A stretch of DNA of 64,000 nt from Mesostigma viride (Eukaryota; Streptophyta; Mesostigmatophyceae; Mesostigmatales; Mesostigmataceae), in NCBI GenBank assembly GCA_009746045.1, contig RPFO01000648.1, forward strand, positions 969,021-1,033,020, given 5' to 3'. A model generated the notes under the pieces. It was not told the origin of the DNA. It was given only the letters and a program-made list of their open reading frames with translations, and did not search any database. Below, piece by piece: positions 13,501-25,582 of the stretch. Position 1 is the stretch's first letter, and each line of letters opens with the position of its first letter. The position numbers and the translations under genes are program-made.

Positions 13501-14324
13501 CCACCCCACAAACCCACGCATGCATGCCAGCCACCCCCCACATGCACACATGCATGCCAGCCACCCCCCACATGCACGTGCATGCCAGCCAGCCCCCACA
13601 CCCACGAATGCATGCCAGCCACCCCCCACACCCACGTACGCATGCCAGCCATCCCACGAACCCAGGCACACATGCCAGCCACCTCCTAAACCCACGCATG
13701 CATGGCAGCTCCCCACCACACCCACGAATGGAGAGGGCTAGCCTGCCACGCCCCACGGTCGCGCACAAGGGCACTGTCGAGTCATGTACAAAACATTGTC
13801 AACATGAAGTCATAGTGGGCATGACCGATGGTGCATGTGTTTACAAAGGATTGCCACTCAATGAATATTAATGAATGATGAACATAAGAGTTTACATGGA
13901 AGTGTTTGGTCGTTATGGCTGCCGCTTGCAAACAGCGGTACCCACATTGTGTCATGCATGGCGTAGCTGCATTGTGAGTTTCAGTTATTAGGAAGTAATG
14001 AGTAAGGAAATACTTGCATGCAATGAACGGCGACGTCTCACAATATACGGTACTATTCGCACTGGGTTGATGTACTAGTAGTAGGACGCGTGCTGGACGT
14101 GCCCGTGAGGGACGGAGCGTGGGATCGACGGTGCGGCGGGCCGGCGCGAGCGCGCGCGATGGGAAGCCCCCAAAGGAAGGCCGCCGAGCGTTCGCCCCCC
14201 GGCGTAGTAGGCCGGCCCGGTCGGCGGGCTCAACCCGGCGGGTCGAAGCTTTCGGCGAAGGCCTCAGGGCCCCTGGTGGCGTAGTGCGTCCGAATAAGTG
14301 GGGGGCCTTGGCCCCCCCACCTTG
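10511..14324 (+). mobile_element. Array unit U5 (long type L, 3814 bp)
   Basis: Starts TCCCCATCTAGTAACTACG and matches U4 along its length, apart from the minisatellite and small indels. It ends with the same hairpin and CTTG at 14324. U4 and U5 form a clean head-to-tail pair. No protein-coding gene recognised. Confidence 0.8.
12620..13730. repeat. About 29-bp minisatellite in U5
   Basis: Same repeat family as in U0 and U4, expanded to about 1.1 kb. Open frames through it on both strands are not genes. Confidence 0.9.
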
Positions 14325-15075
14325 TTGCCCTTTATACTACTTTTATGTCGGCCCAATTGTTCCGCAAACTCTTCCGGCAAACGTTGTCCGTACACGAGTA
14401 GCGCAAAAATCCGAACGCACAATTTGTTTCCACAAAATCTTTACGCAGATCCCATCCGTAGGCTTTCTAGCGGCCTGTCACCGCGTAGCGTTCGGCGCCC
14501 AAACTCTTCTAAGACGAGTAGCCAAACAAACCCCTGCATTTTTTGGCGGGAAGGACACATTAACGCTCGTTTTTGGCGGGAATGACACATAAACGCTCGT
14601 AACGGAAGTAACGGTAAACGTTTAATCCCGAGTAGCTCAGCGCCGGAGCGATGCACAACGATGCGTGCCAAGTTGAGCTTGAAAATTGACCTAGGTGCTT
14701 GGAACGGACGAGGGAAATTGGCGAGGAGAGGACCGATTCAAGGGGTATTTGGCGGTTGCTGGCAAAAAGCGAGAAATCTGACGGACGGACCTGACCTACT
14801 GACATGCCAGGTTTAGTTGCGGTTCGGTTCAGCCACCGGCTTCCCAAAATAGGCCAGCAAACCGTCCGGCACCATGAGTTTGCATGGAACTGTGGCGTAA
14901 TCCAGGGGATCACAAGGCGGTGGCCGGCCGTACAGGTTCGGCTGTCTTGCTAGTGGGCGGGCTGTGTGAGCGGGAGTGTACGGCTGTGCTGGTACTCGCC
15001 GTTGAGGCACAAAAAGCCGTTGAGGCACAGAATCTGCCAAGTAGCGGGGGTTCGGGGGCGGAGCCCCCGATCTTG
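14325..15075 (+). mobile_element. Array unit U6 (short type S1, 751 bp)
   Basis: Starts TTGCCCTTTATACTAC after the L-type end and finishes with GGGGGC-GGA-GCCCCC and GATCTTG at 15075. It is homologous to U1, with a duplicated TTTTGGCGGGAA-containing segment at about 14540-14590. It also holds an empty TA site (CCGAGTAGCTCAG, about 14628). Confidence 0.75.
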
Positions 15076-15374
15076 TTGCCCTTTATACTACTTTTATGTC
15101 GGCCCAATTGTTCCGCAAACTCTTCCGGCAAACGTTGTCCGTACACGAGTAGCGCAAAAATCCGAACGCCAAATTTGTTTCCACAAAATCTTTCAACAGA
15201 TCGCGGCCGTAGGCTTTCCAGCGGCCTGTCACCGCGTAGCGTCTGGCGCCCAAACTTTTCTCAACACGGAACTCAAACAAATACCTGCCAACCGTCAATC
15301 AGTAAAAGCGTTTCTTAATGTTGAAACTGCCGTAACCTCCGCATAACGGTCTTATTTTCCAAGTACACTAGGAA

Positions 15375-15670
15375 GGGGTCTGTGACATTTTGTGATATTT
15401 TTTTATCACAAAATGTCACTTTTGTGACATTTTGTGATTAAAAAATGATAAAACGTGACAAAGTGTGACAAAATGTGATAAAACTGTGACAAATTGTGAT
15501 CGAGACATGTCATGATTGTGACAAAACGTGACAAACGTGATAAAACCAGCATATTTTGTGATAACGTCATTATCACAAAATGTCAAAGTGTCACAAAATG
15601 TCACAAACCCACAGAAAAACAAAATGTGATAAGGTGATAAATCACAACCACTCCGGGGAAGTGATATATC
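15375..15670. repeat. Left subterminal repeats of the CACTA-like element
   Basis: Many direct and inverted copies of TGTGACA, TTTTGTGATA and TGTCACAAAA motifs. In CACTA elements such repeats bind the transposase. Confidence 0.75.
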
Positions 15671-16396
15671 ACAAAGCACGCATAATGCACATCCGCAGCA
15701 AGGAAGTGCGTGCATATGCCGCAGCAGAGATTGAGAAGGAAAAGGCCAAGGTGGGACACGGCAAGGTGGCAATGCCAGGAGAGACAACACGTGCAGCGGT
15801 ACGGGGCAAGCTTTCAAAGGATGACACCAAGAACTCGCCACTGAGAAAGTTCTTAATTGCAGGTGACAACTTGAAAAACCAGAGGGGGGTACTGAAAGGA
15901 ACTGACAAAACAAGCTGGAAACACTCTCAGGTGCATGATAAAATGCACCACAATGTCATGAGCCGTGGGAGACATGGTTTATTGCAAAAATATCGACTGG
16001 GATGTTAAGAAAAACACCAATATTGAACATTCAGGGCAATCGTCATCACGGTCATCAAGTGTCAACCTCCGACCCATCGCTGGCCAAGCATCCATCATGC
16101 TGATCAAAGGTGGCATCGTCAATATCTACACTAAATCACAACACTGCATCATGCATCCATTGCTCTGAGCTCACAACACTGGTATGATAAAATGGCAACG
16201 GGGAGTGAACATGTTCAGATGGCATGCAACAACCCGATGAAATGGCACAACTGATCAAATACGAACACCAACTGTATTGATACACACACAAGGAACGGTG
16301 CACTCAAGCATGGCTGTGGGTGGTGTGCAAAATGGACACCCACAATCATCTCACAAATGCAATATAAAATCTGTTGACCGACAAGCACAACGGGGC

Positions 16397-16493
16397 TCAA
16401 CAGTCCTCGTCATCAAAGTCATCATCCTCATCATCACTGAAACCATTACGAGGGCTGTCCCAGCCACCATTGCTGAAATATCTGGATGACTCT
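16397..16493 (-). CDS. Possible last exon with acidic tail, inside CACTA-like element
   Basis: On the minus strand a good 3' splice site (TGTGATTGTTTCTAG) precedes an open frame. It ends in a serine/glycine stretch and an almost purely Asp/Glu tail (DDEDDDFDDEDC) before a TGA stop. The frame stays open upstream to about 16738, so the exon could be longer. The family is not recognised. It may be the C-terminus of an element-encoded protein or a captured host exon. Upstream exons were not identified. Confidence 0.3.
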
Positions 16494-16739
16494 CTAGAAA
16501 CAATCACAGGACACTGTCGAGTGCTACGGCAATGTGACCAAGGCTCAGAGCCTACAAAATCTGCATCCGCATGTGGCCTCTCGCCGTGTTGGACTGACGG
16601 ATGTGCCCAGCCCGACTGTGTTAGGTATATTGCCTGCATGCAAGACAAAAATACATCATCCGGCAAAGCACGCATCGGTACACACAAAAATTTGTTAGTG
16701 AGATGAAGCCACGCGCTGGACGCGCCAACAACTGTCAAC

Positions 16740-19700
16740 TTTGCATGACTTCAGTTCACTTGTATGTAAGGATGCGGGGGAGATCGCAGCAGTTGCGTGG
16801 CTATCTATGAGTACCGGCCTAGTTTTAGGACAAAGAAGGTGAGATACTGGGCCAAGAGAGAGACAGGGGTGCTCGAGAAAAAAATTGGCCATGGATGTTC
16901 ACCTAAATTGTATCTACATGCCTCACAAGTTGTAGGGAACTGCACACCCAGGAATCCTGGAGTCGCAAAGGTTCCCTAACATGCCAAGAGGCCTCACAAT
17001 CTACTTCATTGCAATCTCTGTATGGTTAATACGGCAATAAGAAAGAAACGCCTGATTAGTGCCAAGAAAAAGCAAGGCCAATCAACCAACAATATGCCCC
17101 GTTACAGGTAGGATGAACTCTAACGAGGCTGAAGGCTCTACGTCTGCAATTGACACTAGCAGGAGTCGTTCAGGGTGGGGTGTGGGGGGGAGGGAATGAC
17201 AAAAAGCTGTGATCTGAGCAAAAAGGATAAATATGCAAAGATGCTACCCATGCAAGGAAGCGAGACATAGTCCAGCAATGCCACGAATGTCAGCCGAGGC
17301 TACTGGATTGCAAAGAAGGTTCTACCGACAGCGAAGGAATTGGTACGAATAATGCCAACTATTTGTAGCTGAGAGCATCACCAGCGGGCTACAAAAAAAT
17401 CATGCACGGAAGCTGGAAGAACAAGGCCAATGGTGGCTGACGCGCACAGCACGTTGATAATTTGAGGAATGAGCACTACATAAAGAATGATCACCGTTGC
17501 TCACCATCAAGAATTCGCCGCGCTGGACAGGCGACCAAGAGCTTGTCGCTGCCACATGCGATGGGGCCGCGTGCAAGCCCAACGGTATTAGGCATCACAA
17601 GTACACGCGCAAAATTGACACCACAATGGCAACACAGATGCACACATACGAATGTATAACGACCGAAAGCATAAACAGAGAATCAGTTGGTTAAGACAAG
17701 GAAAGTGGCGCAAGAGCAGCCCATGTCATGCAACTCTCAATCTGAACAAGGTTATGCCCTTCATGAAAACTAAATCAGATGTCGTTTGCATAGTCTATTG
17801 ACCTTGTACGAATGAGATAGTGAAACTGCTGCAGCATTCATGGCAAGCACGGCTAACTTGGCATGAAACCGAGCGGCCCATAGCAGCCTTGGCCCTAGGG
17901 CGATACGTGAGAATGCCACGTGCGTACGGCATGCATGTTAAAGTCGATGCAAACTTATTAGTATTTCAGGCGAGGAATTCCTTGCTCACCTCAACTGGTA
18001 AAGAGTGGGCAGCTTCTGGATGTCCGAATGTGCTGTGCGTACCACTGAGCGAACAGATCGATTAAAGCTTTATTCTAGACCATGCCTATGTTTCTCCCCC
18101 GATGGCTGCTTGTAGCCTTGTCCGAGCTCGCTCCTGAATTCATTTGAGACGACGCCCTAATGGCTACATAAATCACGACGGTCATCAGTGAGCCTATGCT
18201 CCTATTCCAACAACCACGTGCGTTCATACAGAAGCGACATTGCTGGAACTCAAAAGGCACATAATCCCGCCTTGGCTGCGAGCCGATCGCAGCTCCCTTC
18301 CACCTTTCCCACCTGTGCAGCGTGGATAGATGTGCAACTCGAAGGTCTTTTTTTTTTCGCGTCGTCTTAACTTCAACGGTAACACCCGCGCAACCACTGG
18401 AATTAGGGCTCGCAATTCGCCAAGTCCCATCAACGTCGCAAAGTCTGGTGTCGTCGCTCTTCCTGTCATCAATCATTAGTGCCAAGTACTATCGTCATTA
18501 CTGTCGTCATTAGAGGCCCTTTAGGCCTTTACTATCGTCAGTCACTCGCTTTGTGACGATAATAACGTACGGTAGATGGCATCAGTCGTACTTCCCGCCC
18601 CCCCCCCCAGCCCACGTCCCCTTCCGGTTTCGCCGCTACTACATCTCGCCCCAAGTAGAAGTTTGCATTTTGCCATACATTAGGAAAAACTGACTGACGA
18701 AACCAGTAAAAAGACGACTGACATGACTCTCTAGTATCGCTTGGTTGGGACCGCTGGCCTGGCATCGTAACTGTTAGCCGTACCGTTCAGACTACAGTCC
18801 ACAGCAGCCCCTAGCTTGGGAGTCTGGAATGAATGGACAAAAATCTTTCGCAACATGCGCAAGTCTGGAATTCAACCCGTCAGGATCCTTGCGCAAAATT
18901 CAAATATTACGCCGAAACCGATGGCAAACGACTAGGTGCACGCAATGGCTAAGGCAGTGAGGGGCTGAGGGTACGCTCGAGCGAAGGGGCCACCTAGTTT
19001 TATGTAACCACAGAGTGTGCAATAACAAACGGGGCTGCAGGTCCACGAAACGACGTGATTTCTCTAGCAATTGCGGCGTAGCAGTTTGGATCATGATGTA
19101 GGTGCACTTAGGATGTATGTCGAGTTTAATTAAGCATGGAGGTAGCAATGAGGGACTGAGACACATCATATCCAGTTCTGAATCAAGCCGTTCTTTACGC
19201 TGAAACACAGCGCAAGCAAGATCTCCGGAACCTGCCGCCAAGCTCCTTAGCCGCTAAGGTTAGCAAAATTCTGCCAGCTTCTTTTACAGCGGTTAGCATG
19301 CCGTGCTCATGTGTATGAGGCCATTTCATGGCGGCCGGGTAAAGCTGGCCATGTCTTTGAGAGCTTTGAATATGTATTCTCTGAAGGCTTTCAATACCAT
19401 GGTGCTTTCTGCGCTCGGCATCTTATGTGTGCCTTCGAATTGCCGTTTTCCTCTTCAATTGCGCGTGTACCTGCGGGTGACTGATACCGTTGGGCTGGCC
19501 TCACCTGCGGCCTACCCGCGAATGGCAGGCTAGCTCCTGGTCGAGACTTGTGGTGAGTAGTGGGTACCATCGCATACCTGGAGTCTGTACTTTGTTATCG
19601 ACGTGCTGTATGTGGCATTGCTAGAATGCATCCAGTTCTTCCTGTTTCTAACTCCAATTACTTGGCATTTTTGCAATCATGCTCCGCCTACATTTAAACA

Positions 19701-20437
19701 CACATGCGTTGCATTTTTTCATAAGGCTTCTTTGTTGTTGAAAGCCGTAAACTGTCTTTCTGCTATTTACATCCCGTCTGCTGCGACTTTCTCCGGTTTT
19801 CCCCCATTGACCCCGTCTCTGCTGCACTTTCCATCAGCTCCTTTTTGTTGACAATCAGCGCTTTTAACCTTGTTAGCAAATTGTAAAAATGACACTGTCT
19901 AATATATATGAGAAAAATCCTTGTGCCTATTTTTATTAGGAGTTCAGTCATTGGGCTCTAGGAGACATGTGTGATCAACTTTGAGGCTCGTCCTTTGGGA
20001 TAAAACCTCCAAAGAGTCACACCACTGGACGAGTTATCTTGAACCAGAACTTTTTGTTGGAACACTGACTGAGAGCAGCACGCTTAAGGTTTTGTAAGAA
20101 AATCATTTTTTCTCTGAAACGCCATAGCTCCTTTCTAATCATTGTGATTGTGTTGCGTATTCCTTGTCAGTCAGTTAGTTATGTATTCCTTATCATGGGA
20201 CAGGCGGAGGGGGGCTAATAATTCCTCATGGGGGCAGCAAGGGAGTTGGTAGCACACGCAGTTATGAGCTTTGCTTCTTTCAACATGTTGCTCATAATAT
20301 CCAATTTCGTGGTTTCTTGGTCTTTGGCATCTTCATAATAGTAGTGCTAGGGTCTCACTTGGTCACCCTTACAATGTTAGTGCCCTTCAGCAATCTCATT
20401 TTTAGTCAAATTAGGCTTCAATGGTCATCGATTTGAA
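16740..20437. other. Interior of CACTA-like element without a recognised gene
   Basis: Only short open frames are present, none with a domain I recognise. A small inverted repeat, TACTATCGTCA...TGACGATAATA, lies around 18529-18565. Unrecognised multi-exon coding cannot be excluded. Confidence 0.5.
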
Positions 20438-21957
20438 ATGGGAAGCGTAGTGAAGGCCGGTTCACGCCGAGAGAAACGCAGCGCTGCCGATCCAAGAGTG
20501 CAGCCGTGCACGAAGCTCGCAAAGCTGCCTGCAGCAGCACCACCACCGCCGGCAGCGCCGACAATCCTGCCCCCGACAGCACTCCCTTCAACAACCGCCA
20601 CAGCATCGCTGCCATCATCCATGTTGCCTGCGCAAAGAGCAGATGAAGACATGGCCTCGGTAGAGGCGGCGCTGGCCGCGCTCCTTGCCAAGGAGGCAAT
20701 GATTGCAGCCAGAAAGGCGGCCGATGTCTCCCATGCAACCCCTGAAGTAAGTCTCAGGAGTGGGTGGGGTTGTAAACCTGGACATGGTTATGAGTGGTGT
20801 GATTTGGGCGGTTGCAAACAGGGGTAGTTCATGAGTGGGCAGAGTGGGGGCTGTGGGAAATTGGGGTTATTTATGAGTGGAGGGGCTGTAAACTGGGTTG
20901 TTTTTTAGTGGGCTGGGCGGGGGCTGTCGGAAACTGGGATTATTTATGAGTGGGCAGTGTGTGAAACTGTTTTTTTTTTTTTTAACAACTGATTGAGGAG
21001 GTTGTAAACACTTGGGATTATTTGTGAGGGGGGGGGGGGACTGTAAACTCGGTGGCATTTGAGGTGGCTGAGTGGCGCACTCGTTTTTCATAGCCCCCGG
21101 GGGCTGTGGAGAACTGGGTTTAATATGAGGGGGGAGGTTGTAAACTGCATGGGTGGTTTATGAGTGGGCTGAGTGGGGGGCTGTAGGAACCTGGGGTTAT
21201 TTATGAGAGGGGGGGTCTAAACTGGTGTGGTTTATGTCAGAGTGGGCTGAGTGGGGCTGTGGGAAACTGGGATAATGTGTGGGTGGGGGGTTGTATTTAA
21301 CTGGATTGTTTATGAGTGGGCTGAGCAGGGGCTGTCATAAACTGGGATTATTTATGAGTAGGCAGTGTGTGAAAAGTGGGATTTTTTTTATTACTGATTG
21401 AGGGGGTTGTAAACCATTGGGATTATTTGTGAGGGGGGGCGGGTTGGAAACTGGGTGGTTTATGGGTGGCTGAGTGGTGACTGTGGGAAACTGGGGTTAT
21501 TTATGAGAGGGGGGTCTAAACTGGGGTGGTTTATGTCAGAGTGGGCTGAGTGGGGGCTGTGGGAAACTGGGATAGTGTATGAGTGGGGGGGGTCTAAACT
21601 GGGTTGTTCATGAGTGGGCTGAGCGGGGGCTGTCAGAACCTGGGATTATTTATGAGTGGGCAGTGTGTGAAACTGGGATTTTTTTTTTATTTTTTTGAAT
21701 GAGTGATTGCAATTTTACAACCCCCTCATGAGGGGGTTGTAAACACTGGGATTATGAGTTTGCGGGCGGGGGAGGCCGCCTTGCTGTTCTTGAAACCCAT
21801 TCAAGGATGTTCTAGGCAACACGTTGATTTTGATGTGCAACATTTCTATTGATCGAGGCTGTGAAAGGCTATGACACATCTTGAGTGTTTAAACTTGCCT
21901 TTTTTTTTCTGCTCACAGGGAGACAAGGTGCCGGCCTCCTCGTCGTCGTCCACTTGA
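20438..21957 (+). CDS. Two-exon gene end, Ala/Pro-rich protein, inside CACTA-like element
   Basis: The first exon (ATG at 20438, ending 20746) encodes about 103 residues. It has a basic start (SRREKRSAADPR), an Ala/Pro/Thr-rich linker and an Ala-rich possible helix (SVEAALAALLAKEAMIAARK). It ends at a GTAAGT donor in phase 0. The acceptor TTTTTTTCTGCTCACAG leads to a 39-base second exon (21919-21957) that stays in frame, adds GDKVPASSSSST and stops. The intron is filled by a tandem repeat. The frame is open upstream of the ATG, so earlier exons may exist. Function is unknown; the position inside the transposon suggests an element-encoded or captured gene. Confidence 0.45.
20755..21780. repeat. 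Degenerate intronic tandem repeat
   Basis: G/T-rich units containing GAGTGGGCTGAGTGGGGGC, AACTGGGATTATTTATGAG and GGCAGTGTGTGAAACTGGGA are repeated with variable order and length. They fill the intron of the two-exon gene at 20438-21957. Confidence 0.8.
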
Positions 21958-22260
21958 CATCGTCATCTAGGCACTACGGCTGCGCATGTTTGTTTTTGTT
22001 TTCTTGATCTATACCGAGCGCTTTCTTGTTCATGAATTGGTTACTAGGGTGCGGTGGCAGATGAGACAATTGACACCAACCATCCGTTCATGTTTCTTGC
22101 GCATGTGCGTTTTTTAATGCATTCCAGGAACATTCCGAGATTTCTGTCACGCAACGACAAGCGCCAAGCCGGCGTTTGCAAATTGTCACTGATCGATAAT
22201 CACTGTTGAAGAATGAAGAATCAAGACTGAAGAATGAAGATCTGTTACATTTATCTTTAT

Positions 22261-22275
22261 ATTTGTAATAAAGAA
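22261..22275 (+). terminator. Candidate poly(A) signal TGTAATAAAG
   Basis: Contains both TGTAA, the usual chlorophyte signal, and AATAAA. It lies about 300 bases after the stop codon at 21957. Confidence 0.4.
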
Positions 22276-22309
22276 ATCGCGAGGCGTGCTTTTCATCCGT
22301 TTTGCTTTG

Positions 22310-22840
22310 GAATGTGTTCTGATATATCTGTGTGACATGTCAGGATATATCTGTGTGATATGTCATGATCGCCCGTGGTTTTATGTCACTGTTTTCTCCC
22401 TAGATTTATCAGTGACAATGTCACGGATTTTGTCACCCTTTTTTCCTGATATATCAGTGACAATGTCACGGATTTTGTCACCCTTTTTTCCTGATATATC
22501 AGTGATAATTTCACGGATTTGTCACCCTTTTTTTCGTGATATATCAGTGATAATGTCACGGATTTGTCACCCTTTTTTTTGTGATATATCAGTGATAATG
22601 TCACGAATTTTGTCAGTGCGTTTTGTCAAGTCGTGACATTGATATTTTGTGATAATTTCCTTGTTTTTGTCACAAAGATAATCACAGAATATGCTGGTTT
22701 TATCACATGATTTGTCACGAAATGTCACAGAATATCACAGTTTTGTCACAAAAAATCACAAAGTGTCACATTTTGTCACATCCACATCACAAAATGTCAC
22801 GTGATATGTCACAAAATATCACAAAATGTCACACCCCCCT
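22310..22840. repeat. Right subterminal repeats of the CACTA-like element
   Basis: About four units of roughly 60 bp containing GATATATCAGTGA and AATGTCACGGATTTTGTCAC. These are followed by dense ATCACAAAATGTCACA copies in the opposite sense to the left end. Confidence 0.75.
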
Positions 22841-22947
22841 TCCTAGTGTAGCTAAGCTCCTTTGCTATCCTCAACGATGCGGGCCAAGTTCAGCTTGAAA
22901 CTGGCAAGGAAAACGGCGAGGAGAGGAACGATTCAAGAGGTATTTGC

Positions 22948-25582
22948 CAGTGTCCGTAATGTTGGTGATAGGCAGGACACACTTTATTACGTGGCAGACT
23001 TGGTCTATCGACCACTGAGAAATCGTGAACACGTGTAAACACGTGTCTCCCACGCGTCCAAAACCCGAGCAAATGATGGCCGCGGGAAGACGGGATGGCT
23101 GTCGACAGCCATCTGTTTAGGAGGTCGTGCTTGCTGGGCAAGCTGCGTTGTCATGGCTGGACGCTTTGAAACGGGGGTTTATTATTAGCATCTCTTACCA
23201 GCTACGCAGGACGTGAGCTACCGCGTTGTCGAAGGGCTGTGGTCGGCTGCATAGGTTGCACGGGTGCAGTTAAGGTGAGCGATTGCGTTATCTGATGTGC
23301 ATCGCGGAGTATGCCAGGCAGCATTTGCATGTTCATCGTTTCGCTTTACATGCGTGTCGCCCAGTAGCCTTTGCTAGCTCCGTTTTCTGGCATTTTGGTA
23401 GGCGATACTGCTGCCGAAGTTTTCAGTTTTTTGGGTGTTTTGCATTCGTGTGCCAGGCGGAGTGCTGACGAACTTTTCACGCTGCTTGGGCGTGTGTTTT
23501 GCGCTCGGTTTTGTTGTATTTCGATTTTGGACGCTTTGGAACGTCGTTTCATGCGTTCTTTTACTTCGAGGCCGTGTGCTGGCTTTGTCTTTCCGCCAGC
23601 AGCGGGAACGGATGCCCAGTTTGCTCGGCAACAAGATTCGTTGCGTCACCTCCCGCATGGCAGGTATGCCTGCCGCTCTTTGTTGATGTATTTCGGTCGG
23701 GGACACTTGCGAATGCGTTTCCATTCCTTTTCCTGCACTCAAGCATGATTTTTTCCATAGAGTTTCTGTCACCCACCAGGGAAGTGTTCCTGTTTTTGCT
23801 GCATCTGCGTGGGCTTTGTTTTGAAAGCAGGTATGCTGCCTGCGGGGGATGGCATGGACATGGCGTGGGATCCTGAGCGTCCAGCCCAAGCAAACGGCCG
23901 GGGACACAACGTTTGGATTTTGAGCTGGAATTTGTTTTGTCCCTTTTCATGAAAAGGATGTTTTATCATGCATTTTGGGCATTAATGATGAAATATTAAT
24001 CAATATAGTAATGCAATGAAGGAGATAGTGTCTGTACCTTGTCATGTTGTAAAGAGCTATCTTTGGAATGGTAATCCTCCCACCCAAGCATCCATGCCAG
24101 CCACCCCCCACACGCATGCATGGCAGGCCCCCCCCACACCCATGCACGCATGCCAGCCACCCCCCACACCCACGCACACATGGCAGCACCCCCACGAACC
24201 CACGCACGCATGCCAGCCACCCCCGACACCCACGCACGCATGCCAGCCCTCCCACAAACCCACACACGCATGCCAGCCACCCCCCACATGCAGACATGCA
24301 TGCCAGCCACCCCCCACATGCAGACATGCATGCCAGCCACCCCACAATCCCCCTTACGCATGCCAGCCACCCCCCTCACCAACGTACGCATGCCAGCCAC
24401 CCCCCACACCCATGCACGCATGGCAGCCACCCCACGAACCCAGTCACGTAGCCAGCGCCCCCCTAAACCCCCGCATGCATCATTGGCAGCTCCCCACCAC
24501 ACCCACTTATGCATGCCAGCCCCCCTTCACACCCAGGCACGCATACCAGCCCGCCCCGCCCCGCATGCATATGCATGGCAGCTCCCCCCACACCCATGCA
24601 CGCATGCCAGCCGCCCCACAAACCCACGCACACATGGCAGCACCCCCACGAACCCTCGCACGCATGCCAGCCCCCCCCGACACCCACGCACGCATGCCAG
24701 CCCTCCCACAAACCCACACACGCATGCCAGCCCCCCCCCACATGCAGGCATGCATGCCACTCCACCCCACAATCCCACTTATGCATGCCAGCCACCCCCG
24801 TCACCAACGTACGCATGCCAGCCACCCCCCACACCCATGCACGCATGGCAGCCACCCCCCACATGCATGCCAGCCACCCTACAAACCCACTTATGCATGC
24901 CAGCCACCACCCACACCCAGACACTCATGCCTGCCACCCCACGAACCCAGGCACACATGCCAGCCACCCCCTAAACCCACGCATGCATGGCACTCCCCCC
25001 CACACCCACGAATGCATGGCAGCCCGCTCCGCCCCACATGCATGCATGGCAGCTCCCCCCACGCCCACACACGCATGCCAGCCCCCCCACCCACGCACGC
25101 ATGCCAGCCCCTCCCACACCCACGCATGCATGGCAGCCCGCCCCGCCCCATATGCATGCATGGCAGCTTCCCCCACGCCCACGCACGCATGCCAGCCCCC
25201 CCACCCACGCACGCATGCCAGCCGCCCCACAAACCCACGCACACATGGCAGCACCCCCACGAACCCACGCACGCATGCCAGCCCCCCCCGACACCCACGC
25301 ACGCATGCCAGCCCCCACACACACCCACGCACGCATGCGAGCCACCCCTCACACCCACGCACGCATGGTAGTCCCCCCACAAACCAACGCACCCATGCAA
25401 GCCCCCCCCCACATGCATGCATGCATGCATGCCACCCAAAAAACCCACGCACGCATGCCAGCCACCCCACACACTCACGCATGCATGGCAGCTCCCCCCC
25501 ACACCCACACATGCATGCCAGCCATCCCACACACTCACGCATGCATGGCAGCTCCCCCCCACACCCACGCATTCATGCCAGC
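22948..25582. mobile_element. Second insertion in U7, carrying a minisatellite
   Basis: S1 homology to U1 stops at 22947 and resumes at 25583. The inserted block starts CCAGTG and ends CACTGG, a possible 6-bp inverted terminus, but no clear target duplication is seen. The first kilobase (22950-24050) contains dispersed similar motifs such as GGACGCTTTGGAACG; the rest is the minisatellite. No gene is recognised. The type of element is unknown. Confidence 0.45.
24075..25580. repeat. About 29-bp minisatellite, longest block
   Basis: Same family as in the long units. It produces a 451-codon open frame that is purely repeat derived. Larger-order duplications of several units are visible, for example 24170-24420 against 24590-24850. 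Confidence 0.9.

Larger units (their letters stand above)
15366..22848. mobile_element. CACTA-like DNA transposon, 7483 bp, TA target duplication
   Basis: Left end CACTAGGAAGGGG and right end CCCCCTTCCTAGTG are inverted and continue into shared GTGACATTTTGTGATA. TA flanks both ends (15364-15365 and 22849-22850), while homologous units U1 and U6 have a single TA at this position, so insertion is shown directly. Ends starting CACTA and dense subterminal repeats are typical of EnSpm/CACTA elements. A 2-bp TA duplication is unusual for that group, which is usually 3 bp, and recalls Mirage-type CMC elements. No transposase was recognised by eye, but spliced fragments on both strands (16397-16493 and 20438-21957) could be parts of element genes. 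Confidence 0.8.

Noticed and set aside
6856-14324. Rep/helicase gene in the long units
   Set aside because: No HUH, Walker or helicase motif visible in any open frame of U4 or U5.
18224-19241. Minus-strand frames inside the CACTA-like element
   Set aside because: No recognisable domain, splice structure or composition bias; kept only as an uninformative interior.
24016-25371. 451-codon His/Pro/Thr-rich open frame
   Set aside because: It lies entirely in the 29-bp minisatellite, whose units rarely contain stops in any frame; long frames exist on both strands at once.
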